Shown here in pieces: positions 36,107 through 45,893 of a stretch of 64,000 nucleotides of DNA. The stretch comes from VMDJ01 sp038144195 (GTDB taxonomy: Bacteria; Pseudomonadota; Gammaproteobacteria; Chromatiales; Chromatiaceae). The position numbers were made by a program, and so were the translations under genes. Under the pieces are notes generated by a model, which searched no databases, was not told the origin of the DNA, and saw only the letters and a list, made by a program, of their open reading frames with translations. Location of the stretch: contig JAYQNH010000002.1 of NCBI GenBank assembly GCA_038144195.1, positions 1,636,790-1,700,789 on the forward strand, read 5' to 3'. The stretch's first letter is position 1. Every line of letters starts with the position of its first letter.

Positions 36107-36907
36107 ATGCGAGTAGCAGTAGTTGGCGCCGCCGGGCGGATGGGTAAAAACTTAATTGAGGCCGTTGGTATGACCAAAGGTCTTGAGTTGACCGCTGCGA
36201 CTGAGCATCCAGACTCAAGCTTGATCGGTGCGGATGTCGGTGAAGTGGCTGGCGTTGGCAAATTAGGCGTCACGATTGCAGCTGATTTAGCTTCAATTGT
36301 GAATGACTTTGACGTGGTGATCGATTTCACCGGCCTTGCACCGACATTAAACCACCTCTCATTTTGTCGTGAGCATGGCAAAAAGATTGTCATTGGTACA
36401 ACTGGTTTCGATGATGCCCAGAAAGCTCAAATTGCAGATGCTTCAAAAGAGATTGGCGTGGTATTTGCGCCGAACATGAGCGTGGGTGTGAACCTATGTT
36501 TTAAGTTGCTCGATATGGCAGCACGCGTAATGGGCGATGACTGTGATATTGAGATTATTGAAGCGCATCACCGTCATAAATTAGATGCACCATCAGGTAC
36601 CGCTGTGCGTATGGGTGAGGTTGTTGCCGATGCGCTTGGGCGTGATTTATCTAAAGTGGCAGTTTATGGTCGTGAAGGTCAAACCGGAGAGCGTGAGCGC
36701 GAGACTATCGGTTTTGAAACGATTCGTGCCGGTGATGTTGTTGGTGAGCACACTGTTTGGTTTGCCACAGAAGGTGAGCGCGTTGAGATAACGCATAAAG
36801 CTTCAAGTCGTATGACCTTTGCTAAAGGTGCTGCACGTGCTGCAGCATGGTTAGAAAGCAAAGATGCAGGACTGTTTGATATGCAGGACGTCTTAGGTCT
36901 GCGTTAA
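36107..36907 (+). CDS. dapB: 4-Hydroxy-tetrahydrodipicolinate reductase
   Basis: DapB makes tetrahydrodipicolinate in lysine and diaminopimelate synthesis. The Rossmann loop VVGAAGRMGKNL, IDFTGLAPT, VIGTTGFDD, APNMSVGVN and the catalytic signature EAHHRHKLDAPSGT (His/His and Lys) are present. The 266-residue length is normal. It follows dnaJ by 21 bases. Its TAA overlaps the next, convergent gene in TTAA at 36904-36907. The carA gene that often follows dapB is absent here. Confidence 0.95.
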   Translation: MRVAVVGAAGRMGKNLIEAVGMTKGLELTAATEHPDSSLIGADVGEVAGVGKLGVTIAADLASIVNDFDVVIDFTGLAPTLNHLSFCREHGKKIVIGTTGFDDAQKAQIADASKEIGVVFAPNMSVGVNLCFKLLDMAARVMGDDCDIEIIEAHHRHKLDAPSGTAVRMGEVVADALGRDLSKVAVYGREGQTGERERETIGFETIRAGDVVGEHTVWFATEGERVEITHKASSRMTFAKGAARAAAWLESKDAGLFDMQDVLGLR

Positions 36908-37203
36908 CGTCCAAAGAGAACGCTTAATTCTGTCCCCAAGGTGTGATCTCCGGGACCTTCTAAGCTGAAATACCAATCAACCGCCGCCTTTAATGGGCGT
37001 CGCTGTCGTTTACGCACCTGTACAATCCCATCCGTTTCTAAACTAGAGAATGTTTTAGCTGAGTCTAATAAAGCCTCGCGCGAGACCTGTGCGCAATCAG
37101 AGCCGCCGGCGGGATAGGCCGCATGCGCATAGACCTCAATTGCATATGCAATCTGCTGAGCTTGGCTTTGCGATAAGGCTATCGTAAAGGTATTCTCTGC
37201 CAT
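36904..37203 (-). CDS. Hypothetical protein (99 aa) coupled to an SDR gene
   Basis: I do not recognise the family. It begins MAENTFTIALSQSQAQQIAYAIEVY and contains a basic patch (VQVRKRQRRPLKAAVDWYF) and an acidic-neutral C-terminus ending ELSVLFGR. There is no signal peptide or membrane helix. Its ATG overlaps the stop of the SDR gene (TAATG), so it is translationally coupled to the reductase and is probably a small soluble partner or an unrelated passenger. The stop overlaps dapB. Confidence 0.6.
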   Translation of the reverse strand: MAENTFTIALSQSQAQQIAYAIEVYAHAAYPAGGSDCAQVSREALLDSAKTFSSLETDGIVQVRKRQRRPLKAAVDWYFSLEGPGDHTLGTELSVLFGR

Positions 37204-37910
37204 TAACTTTGTCCGTAAACTGGAATCGCAGCACCAGTGACGTAGGTGGCTGCATCTGAAGCTAAAAACAAAATGACATCGGCAAGGCCGCTAGTCGGTA
37301 CCCACGAGCTGTGATTTGCATCTGGCATGCTTTCTCGGTTTTCAGGGGTATCAACAGTGCCCGGCATGATGCAGTTAACCGTAATGCCTTTATCTTTGGT
37401 TTCATTAGCCAGTGATTCGGTCAATGTTTTAACGGCCGCTTTAGAGGCGCAGTATGGGCCCATATTGGCGCGCCATGTAGAGCAGCGCGTGCTGAAACGT
37501 TAATGATGCGACCTGACGCTTTTTTGATCATGTCAGGTAGAGCGGCACGACTTGCATAGAAAACAGATCGTGCGTTGAGATTCATCATGAATTCCCAATC
37601 TTTATCTGGTGTTTCATCAATGCCTGGGCCCATGGTGAAACCACCGCGATATTGGCTAGCACATCGATTCGGCCATACTTTTTATGAATTCTGTAATAAC
37701 TGAATTGACACTTTCAGCTTCGAGCAAATTAACGGTAAAGCCGTCTTTGTTATTCGTATTAAGACACTCAAGCGCCGCTTTTAAGCCATCTTCGTTGTAG
37801 TCCAGCAGCACTACAGTAGCGCCCTGATCAGCAAACGCTGCTGCTGTGGCTTTACCTACATTACCCACGCCACCGGTGATAACGACGATTTGATCTTGAA
37901 ACTGTTCCAT
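37203..37910 (-). CDS. Short-chain dehydrogenase/reductase, three frameshifts
   Basis: The N-terminal cofactor loop GGVGNVGKAT follows IVVITG, with DYNEDG after the second strand (an Asp there suggests NAD). ANIAGG is the NAG-like motif, INVSARAA holds the catalytic Ser region, and YCASK gives Tyr and Lys; TVDTPENRE and YVTGAAIPV end the fold. Bases are missing from the T-run at 37679-37683, near 37641 and near 37465. The corrected length is about 236 residues. SDR enzymes act on many alcohols and ketones, so no specific substrate is named. It is coupled to the 99-residue protein and divergent from lapA. Confidence 0.8.
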
Positions 37911-38071
37911 GATGAATCCTGATAAAAAATTTTGCTTAGCCTAACGGGTTGAGGAGGGCATTCAAAGCCGCAAATTCAGGTTAGCTGTGCGGTATTAGGC
38001 TGACATGACTAAAACTGCCTATTCTTCAATGAATTGGTATGATGACCCCTTCATCATTAAGAGGGCTTCAC

Positions 38072-38359
38072 ATGCTGGGCTTTTTAAAGTTTTTGATCGT
38101 GATTATCTTGGCGGCGCTTGGCGCAGCTTTTGCTGTGGCGAATAGTGCTGCAGTACAGATTGATTTGGGGCTTTATCGACCCACGGCGCCCTTGAGTGTT
38201 TTGCTGCTGCTTTCCTTGGGTGTTGGACTCATACTTGGTGGTCTTGCGAGTAGTGTCTATTACCTGCGTTTCAAGCGTGAAAACATCGCGCTAAAGCGCC
38301 AACGAAAAATCGGTGAGCAACAGCAAGCCTCTTCAACGCCCCGTTTGACCAATCAGTAA
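38072..38359 (+). CDS. lapA: LapA-family inner-membrane protein
   Basis: LapA is a small inner-membrane protein that works with LapB in control of lipopolysaccharide synthesis. Two hydrophobic helices flank VANSAAVQIDLG (LKFLIVIILAALGAAFAVA and VLLLLSLGVGLILGGLASS), followed by a basic cytoplasmic tail (LRFKRENIALKRQRK), the normal plan of DUF1049. I choose ATG 38072 with AGAGGG upstream; an in-frame start at 38039 adds eleven non-conserved residues. The lapB gene follows 2 bases later. Confidence 0.85.
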   Translation: MLGFLKFLIVIILAALGAAFAVANSAAVQIDLGLYRPTAPLSVLLLLSLGVGLILGGLASSVYYLRFKRENIALKRQRKIGEQQQASSTPRLTNQ

Positions 38360-38361
38360 TC

Positions 38362-39561
38362 ATGCAGATTGAATGGCTTATTCTTCTTTTACCGCTAGCG
38401 GCAGTCTCAGGCTGGTTTGCAGCTTCTCATGCTGCACGCAAAGAATCGGCAAAATCAGAGCGCGAAGCTAACCCGGTTTATTTCCAAGGTCTTAACTACT
38501 TACTTAACGAAGAGCCTGATAAGGCAATTGATGTCTTTCTGGAGATGTTAGAGGTCGATGCGGATACGATTGAGACCCATCTTGCCTTAGGTAATCTTTT
38601 TCGTCGCCGTGGCGAGGTAGAGCGAGCGATTCGTATTCACCAAAACCTCATTGCGCGCCCAGCTTTGTCGCGTGAGCAACGTGCGCAAGCCGTTTTAGAG
38701 TTAGCACAAGATTATATGCGCTCAGGTTTATACGATCGTGCCGAGCAGTTACTGCTAGAACTGAAACAAGGTCGTCAGTATGTTGTGCCGGTGTTACGTA
38801 ACTTGGTGAAGATTTACCAACAAGAAAAAGACTGGGATGCCTGCTTAAAAACCATTGAAGCACTCGATATTGAAAGTGGCGAGACACACGATCTACAGAA
38901 ATCACATTACTTCTGCGAGATGGCCAATAAAGCGCGTGCAGATGGCGATAATGAAGTTGCTCGAATCTATCTAAAGCGCGCATTAAATGTCTACAAAGGT
39001 TGTGTGCGAGCGACGCATTTACTGGCACGTATCGATATTCAAGAAAACAAACGTAAAGATGCGTTAGTGAAATTACTTGATGCGGCTGAGCGCGCCCCTG
39101 AGTATCTGCCAGAAATTATCCGTGAGATCGTGGATATCTATCGCAGTGAAGGCGATATGCGCGGTGTTCGTGCATTCCTTGAAGATCAGGTAAAGCGCCA
39201 TCCAAATCAGGGTACAGAGTTGTTCTTAGCTGAAATTATTCGTCAGCAGTCGGGTGATGCAGAGGCAACACGTTTCTTAGGTGAATACATTGCAAAGAAT
39301 CCATCGATGCCAGGCTTGATTCGCTTAGTTGAGTTGCAATGTACGATGCCTTCAATGGGCAACGATCATTTGCTTTATAACGTGCGTGCACATTTGCATC
39401 GTTTAATGGCAGAGCGTATCAACTATCAATGTCAGAAATGTGGCTTTGAAGCCAAACAATTGCATTGGCAATGTCCTAGCTGTGACTCGTGGAGCACAAT
39501 TAAACGCCGCTCTTTAATTGAAGCTGACAATCAAATTAAAACCGTGAAGGAAGTTATATGA
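38362..39561 (+). CDS. lapB: Lipopolysaccharide assembly protein LapB
   Basis: LapB (YciM) is a membrane-anchored TPR protein that guides FtsH to degrade LpxC and so limits lipid A synthesis. An N-terminal helix (IEWLILLLPLAAVSGWFAA) is followed by several TPR units (for example THLALGNLFRRRGEVERAI) and a C-terminal rubredoxin-type zinc site with two CxxC pairs (CQKCGFEAK and CPSCDSW). The 399-residue length matches. The stop overlaps pyrF by 4 bases. Confidence 0.93.
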   Translation: MQIEWLILLLPLAAVSGWFAASHAARKESAKSEREANPVYFQGLNYLLNEEPDKAIDVFLEMLEVDADTIETHLALGNLFRRRGEVERAIRIHQNLIARPALSREQRAQAVLELAQDYMRSGLYDRAEQLLLELKQGRQYVVPVLRNLVKIYQQEKDWDACLKTIEALDIESGETHDLQKSHYFCEMANKARADGDNEVARIYLKRALNVYKGCVRATHLLARIDIQENKRKDALVKLLDAAERAPEYLPEIIREIVDIYRSEGDMRGVRAFLEDQVKRHPNQGTELFLAEIIRQQSGDAEATRFLGEYIAKNPSMPGLIRLVELQCTMPSMGNDHLLYNVRAHLHRLMAERINYQCQKCGFEAKQLHWQCPSCDSWSTIKRRSLIEADNQIKTVKEVI

Positions 39562-40268
39562 CGGATCTTGGACCTCGCATCATTATTGCTTTGGATTACC
39601 CCAATGAGGCCTCAGCATGGCAATTGATTGATCAACTTGATGCCAAGTTGTGTCGCCTAAAAATTGGTAAAGAGATGTTTACCCGTTTGGGCCCTGATTT
39701 TGTACGTAAAGTCATCGATAAGGGCTTTGATGTCTTTCTCGACCTTAAATATCACGACATTCCAAACACAGTTGCAGCAGCTTGTGAGGCTGGTGCAGAT
39801 TTGGGCGTCTGGATGATGAATGTGCATGCTGCTGGTGGACGTAAGATGATGGAAACCGCCGCGAATCGTTTGGCAAAGCTAGAGTCACGGCCTTTGCTGA
39901 TTGCGGTAACCATTTTGACCAGCTTGAGTGCTGATGAAGTGGCTGAAATCGGTTATTCAGGTTCACCGCAAGAGAATGTGAGTCGGTTTGCAGCACTGAC
40001 TGAATCAAGTGGATTAGACGGTGTCGTGTGCTCGCCACTCGAAGCAGGTGTACTGCGAGGTGAGCGAAGTGCTGACTTTCGTCTTGTGACGCCGGGTGTG
40101 CGTCCGGCAACCGCTTCTATGGATGATCAAACCCGCGTTATGACACCAGGTGATGCGATGCGTGCAGGTTCTGATTTCTTAGTGGTTGGTCGTCCAATAA
40201 CCGCAGCTGAAAGCCCGTTGGACTCTTTGATAGCCATCAATGCTGAGGTTACTTCAGCTTTGTCATGA
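39558..40268 (+). CDS. pyrF: Orotidine-5'-phosphate decarboxylase
   Basis: PyrF makes UMP by decarboxylating orotidine monophosphate. IIIALDYPNE opens the barrel and DLKYHDIPNT carries the Lys/Asp active-site pair. VVCSPLEAG, LVTPGVRP and FLVVGRPIT bind the phosphate. The 236-residue length is normal. It lies in the conserved lapA-lapB-pyrF order and overlaps both neighbours by 4 bases. Confidence 0.95.
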   Translation: MTDLGPRIIIALDYPNEASAWQLIDQLDAKLCRLKIGKEMFTRLGPDFVRKVIDKGFDVFLDLKYHDIPNTVAAACEAGADLGVWMMNVHAAGGRKMMETAANRLAKLESRPLLIAVTILTSLSADEVAEIGYSGSPQENVSRFAALTESSGLDGVVCSPLEAGVLRGERSADFRLVTPGVRPATASMDDQTRVMTPGDAMRAGSDFLVVGRPITAAESPLDSLIAINAEVTSALS

Positions 40269-40863
40269 AATATGACGTAGAAATTCTCGATGAGTCCTTG
40301 CTCAGCGAGCATTTTTTCACGTTAAAGCAATACAAGGTTAAACACAGCAGTTTTCTAGAGGGTGATTGTCCTGCTGTTGTTCGTGAACGCTTAGAAGGTA
40401 AAACTGCCGTCTCCATATTGCTTTTTGATCCTAATAAGGATGCGATTGTGTGTGTCGAGCAGTTCCGCATTGGCTTGATGGGTGTGGCTGATTGCTCATG
40501 GAGCATAGAGACCGTCTCTGGGTTTTGTGACAGTGCTCATGAAAAGCCTCATGAGGTTGCCGCTCGCGAAGTCGTTGAGGAAACAGGCTGCGAGCTCCAA
40601 GACCTAATTGAAGTTGGTGAATTCTTTGTTAAGTCCAGGCAGTTCTACAGAACGTATAACGGTCTTTGTAGGGCGTGTTGATAGCGCTATGGTTTCTGGG
40701 ATTCATGGGCTTGCACATGAAGGTGAAGAAATAAGACCTGTTGTGATTGCCTCGCGAAGCTGCTGTGAAGCAGTTGTTCAGAGAGCTCAATTCTACAAGC
40801 ATTATCATTGCGTTGCAGTGGCTGCAGGCAAATTTAAACGAGCTTAATCAGCGCTGGTTATAA
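40265..40863 (+). CDS. nudF: ADP-ribose pyrophosphatase (NUDIX), two frameshifts
   Basis: NudF hydrolyses ADP-ribose to AMP and ribose 5-phosphate. The substrate platform SILLFDPNKDAIVCVEQFRIG and the NUDIX box (GFCDSAHEKPHEVAAREVVEETGC, read as Gx5Ex7REVxEETG with one position altered) are visible. An extra A at 40631-40632 breaks the frame before SPGSSTERITVFVGRV. Loss of two bases (CG) near 40753-40756 breaks it before REAAVKQLF and STSIIIALQWLQ. Corrected length is 199 residues. The stop overlaps the convergent acetyltransferase. Confidence 0.85.
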
Positions 40864-41276
40864 CGTTTTTTTCATTGTTTGATGCGGAATGCCGGCATCG
40901 TCAAATACATCACTGATGATCGTATACCCGCGCTTTTCATAAAAAGGGATTGCGGCGATCTGTGCGTTCAAGAACACCTCAGCAAGTTCATTTCTTGCGC
41001 GATTAATTCAAGATGATAGAGTATTTTGTTTCCGTAGCCTTGTTTACGATGTGCTTGTAATACTGCGAGTCGTCCAATATGCCCATCAAGAAGAATCCGA
41101 CCTGTGCCTACCGGTTGACCATCCACAAGACATAAAACATGAGCGGCGAGTGGATCGTCGTCATCAATTTCTAATTCGGTAGGGACTTTCTGCTCATCAA
41201 CAAAGACCTGGTAGCGAATGTTGCTTAAAAGCGCTTTATCTTTCTGCCAGGTCGTTTGTTGTATGTGTTCACTCAT
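40858..41276 (-). CDS. GNAT-family N-acetyltransferase (YjcF/ElaA-like), one frameshift
   Basis: From ATG 41276 (MSEHIQQTTW) the protein has IRYQVFVDEQKVPTELEIDDDD, typical of the ElaA/YjcF GNAT group. GRILLDGHIGRLAVLQAHRKQGYG is the acetyl-CoA loop, with IGRLAV and the R-x-x-x-G motif. A base is missing near 40981-40986; with it the protein continues AEVFLNAQIAAIPFYEKRGY and IPHQTMKKTL, about 139 residues. The acceptor substrate is unknown. Its start overlaps the roxA stop. Confidence 0.8.
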
Positions 41277-42423
41277 CAACAACCCACCAATTACGACGCA
41301 CAAGTTCGCAGAGCAGTTTAGTCTTATGGGAATCATTTAGTGCATGACTAATAAATGATTTTTCCAATAAGGACATTCGAGACAAGTGTTTCAGCCCATT
41401 CATATAATTCAGCGTTAAAGCTAAATGAAGCACCTTGTGCACAGAAATAAGCGCGTTCTTCATCAACAATGATGGCTGTTCGTAACCAAGGGTGACGTTG
41501 TAGATAATCGATATCCTCAAGCTCTTCGGGTGTTACTGCTTGATTCATCTGCAGGAATATCAAAATTCAAGTTTTGGCTCGGTTAGAAACTCGCCCAGCC
41601 ATGGACCATTCTTTAGTGCGCCAAGATTGAGAGTTTGCTCAGTGATGGCAACGCTTTGCTTGATCTCACTCTGAGTCAACATATTGGGATGATCGTAGTG
41701 TTTATTGAGCTGATCGGTCAGGTGTGCAATCGGGTGGTGCTGTGCCGCATGCTGCACCCATGCATCGAGAATCTCTTCGCTACTAGGGCCGCGCATGCCA
41801 ACGCTCCAGGTCATGCATTGATCATCCAAAGCAACACCCCAATGAGCGAGTTTAGGTGGCAAATAGAGCACGTCACCTGGCTCGAGAGTCCATTCATCAG
41901 TTGTTTTGAATTCAGCCAGCAACTTCAGCTGAGGGTGTTCTCTAAAGGTTTCTTTAGCGTTTGCATCTAGCTGCCAATGTCGTTGACCAGAAGATTGAAT
42001 AAGAAAGACATCATAGTTATCAGTGTGTGGGCCAACGCTGCCACCGGTGGATGCATAGCTGATCATGATGTCATCAAGTCGCCAACTGGGTAGGAAATCA
42101 AACGCGTTAAGTACGTTTGAAACATCATCAATCCATTTGTCGCAATCTTGAACAAGCAGCGTCCATTTGTTCTCTGGTAGCTCACCAAAGAACGCTTCAG
42201 CAAAAGGTCCATGGTGCAAGGTGTACTCGTCATCTTGAGATTGGATGATGATGCGCGATTCGATTTCGCTTTCTAATGATAGTCCGGCAAGCTCTTCAGC
42301 AGGAAAAGTCAGGCAGTCTGGGTCGATCGCTTGGCGGAAGAGATACGGCTTTTTTTGCCAATACTCAGCAAAGAAGGTTTCTTTAGGCAGATCTTTAGGA
42401 AAGCGGAATTCAACGTGTGGCAT
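41269..42423 (-). CDS. roxA: Ribosomal protein L16 arginine hydroxylase (JmjC cupin), two frameshifts
   Basis: RoxA (YcfD) is an Fe(II)/2-oxoglutarate oxygenase that hydroxylates an arginine of ribosomal protein uL16. The cupin domain has the iron ligands HTD (in GPHTDNYDVF) and the distal His in LAHWG. A dimerisation region and C-terminal winged helix follow. A T is missing opposite the A-run 41562-41565 and one is extra at 41359-41363; these split off the C-terminal part (YLQRHPWLR, ERAYFCAQGASFSF, LLCELVRRNWWVVDE). Corrected length is 384 residues, similar to E. coli at 373. Confidence 0.87.
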
Positions 42424-43280
42424 TAGTTAACTCATGTTGTTTGCGGCCACGCCCAGTCAGGACACCTGAGAGCATGATAAGCAATGCGCCAATCGCTGTG
42501 GCGATCGTGACCATCTCGTCCCAGAATAACCAGCCAAAGTAAGCGCCAAAAAGGACAGAGAAAAATGCAAAGGGCCCCAGTCGAGCTGCAGGTGCGCAGG
42601 CAAAACCTCGGGTCATGCTTAACTGTCCAGCGGTGGCGAAGACGCCAAGAATGATTAGCCAACTAACTTGATTAAGTGTGGGTGTTTGCCAGTACCAAAT
42701 TAAAGGATGATCGAAACGATCAAACCAACAAAGCAAAATAAAACACCGTGAGATTGGCTGATTCTGATTTTGATAAGCGACGTACCGTCACTTTAGCAAT
42801 CGCAGCAAAAGCACCACCTGCCATTGCGATCAGGGATATGCCCAATTGAGTATCGATCTCTGGCCCCAGCATAATCGCCACGCCTGTAAAGCCGATCACC
42901 AGTGCCGCGATGACATGCCATGTGAATTGCTCTTTTAGCCAAAAAAGGGCAACGAATGGAATAAAGAGTGGCGCGGTGAGCTTCAATAACATGGCATTTG
43001 CGAGCGGTAAGTTCGCAATGGCATAAAAAAAGCAGTACATGGCGGACACGCCAGCGAGTCCTCGAAGCAGATGCAAATGAGGCACTTGTGTTTTAAAACG
43101 CTTGTCCCCATGTAATAGCCAAGGAAAGAGGACTAATAAGCCGACCAGGTTTCGAGCAAAGACAACCATCGGGTTATTGAGGTCCTCAGACACAAACCGG
43201 ATGCTTGCACCCATGCTGGCGAAGAATAATTCGGCCAATATGATGTAAAGCGCGCCGGCAAAGAGTCGATGATGTTGCAT
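42410..43280 (-). CDS. EamA/DMT-family transporter, two frameshifts
   Basis: The protein has ten predicted hydrophobic helices in two EamA repeats, with LYIILAELFFASMGASIRF at the start, RNLVGLLVLFPWLL, and PLFIPFVALFWLKEQFTW at the end of the first repeat. The second repeat ends PFAFFSVLFGAYFGWLFWDE, the usual EamA signature. The frame is lost near 42745-42707, probably twice (VGLIVSII region). Corrected length is about 290 residues. Members export metabolites such as amino acids; the substrate is unknown. It overlaps the roxA start. Confidence 0.82.
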
Positions 43281-43341
43281 GTGATAGCTCTGATATAAAT
43301 CAGGAGATTGTGTCAGAAAGGTGAATTTTCACGAAGTGCTA

Positions 43342-43369
43342 TTGCGATAAAGCCATTAAATAGGATAAT
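43342..43369 (+). promoter_or_regulatory. Candidate sigma-70 promoter for the OmpA-like gene
   Basis: TTGCGA (43342-43347) and GATAAT (43364-43369) are separated by 16 bases and lie about 75 bases before the start. The fit is good but not exact, so this is a candidate only. Confidence 0.45.
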
Positions 43370-43443
43370 ACGTCCACAAATTCGGGCAGGGATGGTGCTC
43401 GGTAACTCTCATCAGGAAATGAAACGGTCATTTGGAGGCCAGA

Positions 43444-44038
43444 ATGTACGGTAAAGGAAAAACAATTTTAGGTTTAGTTGTAGCGACAGGCTTGTTTGTT
43501 ATGGCAGGTACTGCTTCAGCAGATAAGCGAGTATGTTACTGATTCTGCAGGCAATGTGGTTAAAGACGGCTTTGGTGGCTGTGTAACTGCTCCTGTGGGA
43601 GGCACATTGATGTCTTTGCCAGAGTGTGGCGATGCAGCACCTGCTGCAGCTGAAGCACCTGCAAAGGCTGAAGCTCCAGCGGCTAAACCTGCGCCAGCCC
43701 CTGCTCCGCTAGCAGTGATTGATGCGACTGCAGCTGAGTTTGCGTTTGATAAGTCAGATCTGACTTCAGCTCACCGCGGCATCTTGATTGATGTTGCTGG
43801 CAAGCTGTCAGGTAAAGAGAACTTAGAAATCGTGGGTCACACCGACTCAAAAGGTTCTAAGGCATACAACCAGAAGCTATCTGAGCGTCGCGCTCAAGCG
43901 GTTGCAGACTTCTTGCGCACCTTTGGTGTAAAGAACAACATGTCTGTCAGCGGCATGGGTGAGACTCAGCCAGTTGCAGATAACGCAACAGACGCTGGTC
44001 GTGCTCAAAACCGTCGTGTAGAGATTCGCACTAAGTAA
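43444..44038 (+). CDS. OmpA-family peptidoglycan-binding protein, one frameshift
   Basis: The protein starts MYGKGKTILGLVV with a signal peptide (cleavage after ASA). A short Cys-containing region follows (GGCVTAPVGG, LPECGD), then an Ala/Pro-rich linker (AKAEAPAAKPAPAPAP) and a C-terminal OmpA domain with GHTDSKGSKAYNQKLSERRA and NRRVEIR. The OmpA domain binds peptidoglycan. Two bases (CG) seem to be missing near 43527-43530, just after the signal peptide. There is no 8-strand barrel, so this is a small periplasmic or lipoprotein-like OmpA. GGAGG precedes the ATG. Length is about 198 residues. Confidence 0.85.
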
Positions 44039-44050
44039 TCTCACATAACG

Positions 44051-44086
44051 AAAAAACCCGCAGGTCTTTCGATCTGCGGGTTTTTT
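44051..44086. terminator. Bidirectional terminator between the OmpA-like gene and purB
   Basis: AAAAAACCCGCAG and CTGCGGGTTTTTT form a long stem with a small loop and T/A runs on both sides, fitting termination of both convergent genes. Confidence 0.85.
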
Positions 44087-44099
44087 TATGGTCTGTGGG

Positions 44100-45466
44100 T
44101 TAGATCTTCTTGGCCTGATCAATCGCATTACCGATATAAGTAACAGGTGTCAGCTTTTTAAGCTCCGCTTTAGCATCATCAGGTAAATCCAAACCATCAA
44201 CAAAGGCCTGCATGCCCGCTTGATCAACACGATGGCCTCGGGTGAGTTCTTTTAACTTCTCGTAGGGTTTTTCAATACCGTAGCGACGCATCACGGTTTG
44301 AATCGGCTCGGCGAGGACTTCCCAGTTGGCATCCAGATCATCCGCTAGGCGCTTAGCATCTGCTTCTAGCTTACTAATACCTTTAAGAACCGACTGAATA
44401 GCGACTGAGGTATACGCAATACCTACACCCATGTTTCTAAGAACGGTTGAGTCAGTTAGGTCACGCTGCCAACGAGAGACAGGAAGCTTGCTCGCTAAAT
44501 GACCAAAGATGGTATTTGCGATACCAAAATTACCTTCGCCGTTTTCGAAATCGATAGGATTAACTTTGTGCGGCATTGTTGAAGAGCCGACTTCACCCGC
44601 AACGGTCTTTTGTTTGAAGTAACCGATCGAGATGTAGCTCCAGATATCACGGCAATAATCGATCAAGATGGTGTTGAAACGCGCCATGCCATCAAACAGC
44701 TCTGCCATGTAATCGTGTGGCTCAATTTGAATGGTGTAGGGGTTCCATGTCAGGCCAAGTGATTCGACAAAAGCCTGAGCAAACTCTTCCCAATCAATAT
44801 CTGGATAAGCTGAGATATGTGCGTTGTAGTTACCAACAGCACCATTGATCTTGCCCATCAAAGGAATGTTGGCGATTTGATCTTTTGACGCTCTAGGCGG
44901 TACACCACGTTCGCCATCTCTTTGCCCAGGGTGGTTGGTGAGGCGGTTTGTCCGTGGGTGCGAGAGAGCATTGGCTTATCAGCATGCTCGTGTGCGAGTG
45001 CACGAATGGCGTCGATGATTTGTTGCGCTTGCTTAAGGAAAACCTCAGCACGTCCTTCACGCAGCATCAAAGCATGAGACAGGTTGTTGATGTCTTCGGA
45101 GGTGCAGGCAAAGTGAATAAACTCAGTAACGGCTTCGAGTCCGGCATTGCCCGCAATCTTCTCTTTCAGCAGATACTCGACCGCTTTTACGTCGTGATTG
45201 GTGGTTGCCTCGATCTCTTTAACGCGAAGCGCATCAGATTCACTGAAGTTGGCCACAATGCCATTGAGTAGGGCATTAGTGTCAGCAGAGAAAGGCTGAA
45301 CCTCTTTGATTTTAGGGTGCGCAGATAGCGCTTGGAGCCAGCGGATTTCGACGGTAACACGCTGCTTAATCAGGCCAAATTCACTAAAAATTGGGCGTAA
45401 ATCAGCAGTTTTGCTGCCATAGCGACCATCCATTGGTGAGATCGCAGTTAGCGTACTTAAATCCAT
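44100..45466 (-). CDS. purB: Adenylosuccinate lyase, one frameshift
   Basis: PurB acts twice in purine synthesis, releasing fumarate from SAICAR and from adenylosuccinate. MDLSTLTAISPMDGRYG opens the protein, ATTNHDVKAVEYLL and SRTHGQTASPTTLGKE hold catalytic residues, and SSTMPHKVNPIDFENGE is the fumarase-superfamily signature. An A is missing opposite the run at 44883-44886; restoring it gives RQKDQIANIPLMGKING. Length is 455 residues, matching E. coli. hflD and mnmA lie upstream on the same strand, in the order common in gammaproteobacteria. Confidence 0.95.
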
Positions 45467-45526
45467 CTCGGCTCCGAATCATTGATTAAGCGCCATATTA
45501 TAGAGGTGTCAGCCTATGCTGACGAG

Positions 45527-45877
45527 TCACTTAACCGGTGCAGGCTCGGTGCGAGGCTCGCTACTGAACTGCTGCTTGGCCTTTTCGTAGAGATTGCTGC
45601 TCTCGGTTTTGATCGATTGGTAGGTCTCGCTGTTTTGTACCTTGTCCACAATCTCGCCGCCTTTGGTTTTTGCTGACTGGTAGGTCTCGCTGTTTTCGAC
45701 TTTGTCAGCAGTTTCAGCAGTGGTTTCCTTGGTTTCAGACCAAATGGCACTTCCAAGCTCCTTGGTCTTATCCCACCAGCCGCTAAAAGTGCTGCTTAGC
45801 GATGATTCTTCAGCATGGTTATCTGCAAAAGCTAGGGTGCTAAATAAGACCAGTGAGATGGCAAGAATGTTTTTCAT
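45527..45877 (-). CDS. Secreted protein with a tandem repeat (116 aa), unknown function
   Basis: The N-terminus is a clear signal peptide (MKNILAISLVLFSTLAFA, cleaved before DNHAEE). The mature protein is hydrophilic and predicted helical, with a tryptophan-rich start (FSGWWDKTKELGSAIW). It carries two copies of a 20-residue unit: DKVENSETYQSAKTKGGEIV and DKVQNSETYQSIKTESSNLY. Such repeats suggest an amphipathic helical protein of the periplasm or cell surface. No family is recognised. It lies between purB and hflD on the same strand. Confidence 0.65.
   Translation of the reverse strand: MKNILAISLVLFSTLAFADNHAEESSLSSTFSGWWDKTKELGSAIWSETKETTAETADKVENSETYQSAKTKGGEIVDKVQNSETYQSIKTESSNLYEKAKQQFSSEPRTEPAPVK
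45617..45695 (-). repeat. 60-bp tandem repeat within the secreted-protein gene
   Basis: The 19-base segment TGGTAGGTCTCGCTGTTTT occurs at 45617-45635 and again at 45677-45695, exactly 60 bases apart. It encodes the NSETYQS part of the protein repeat. The period of 20 codons keeps the frame, so copy number could vary without a frameshift. Confidence 0.8.
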
Positions 45878-45893
45878 GAAAAGTGTCCTTAGG

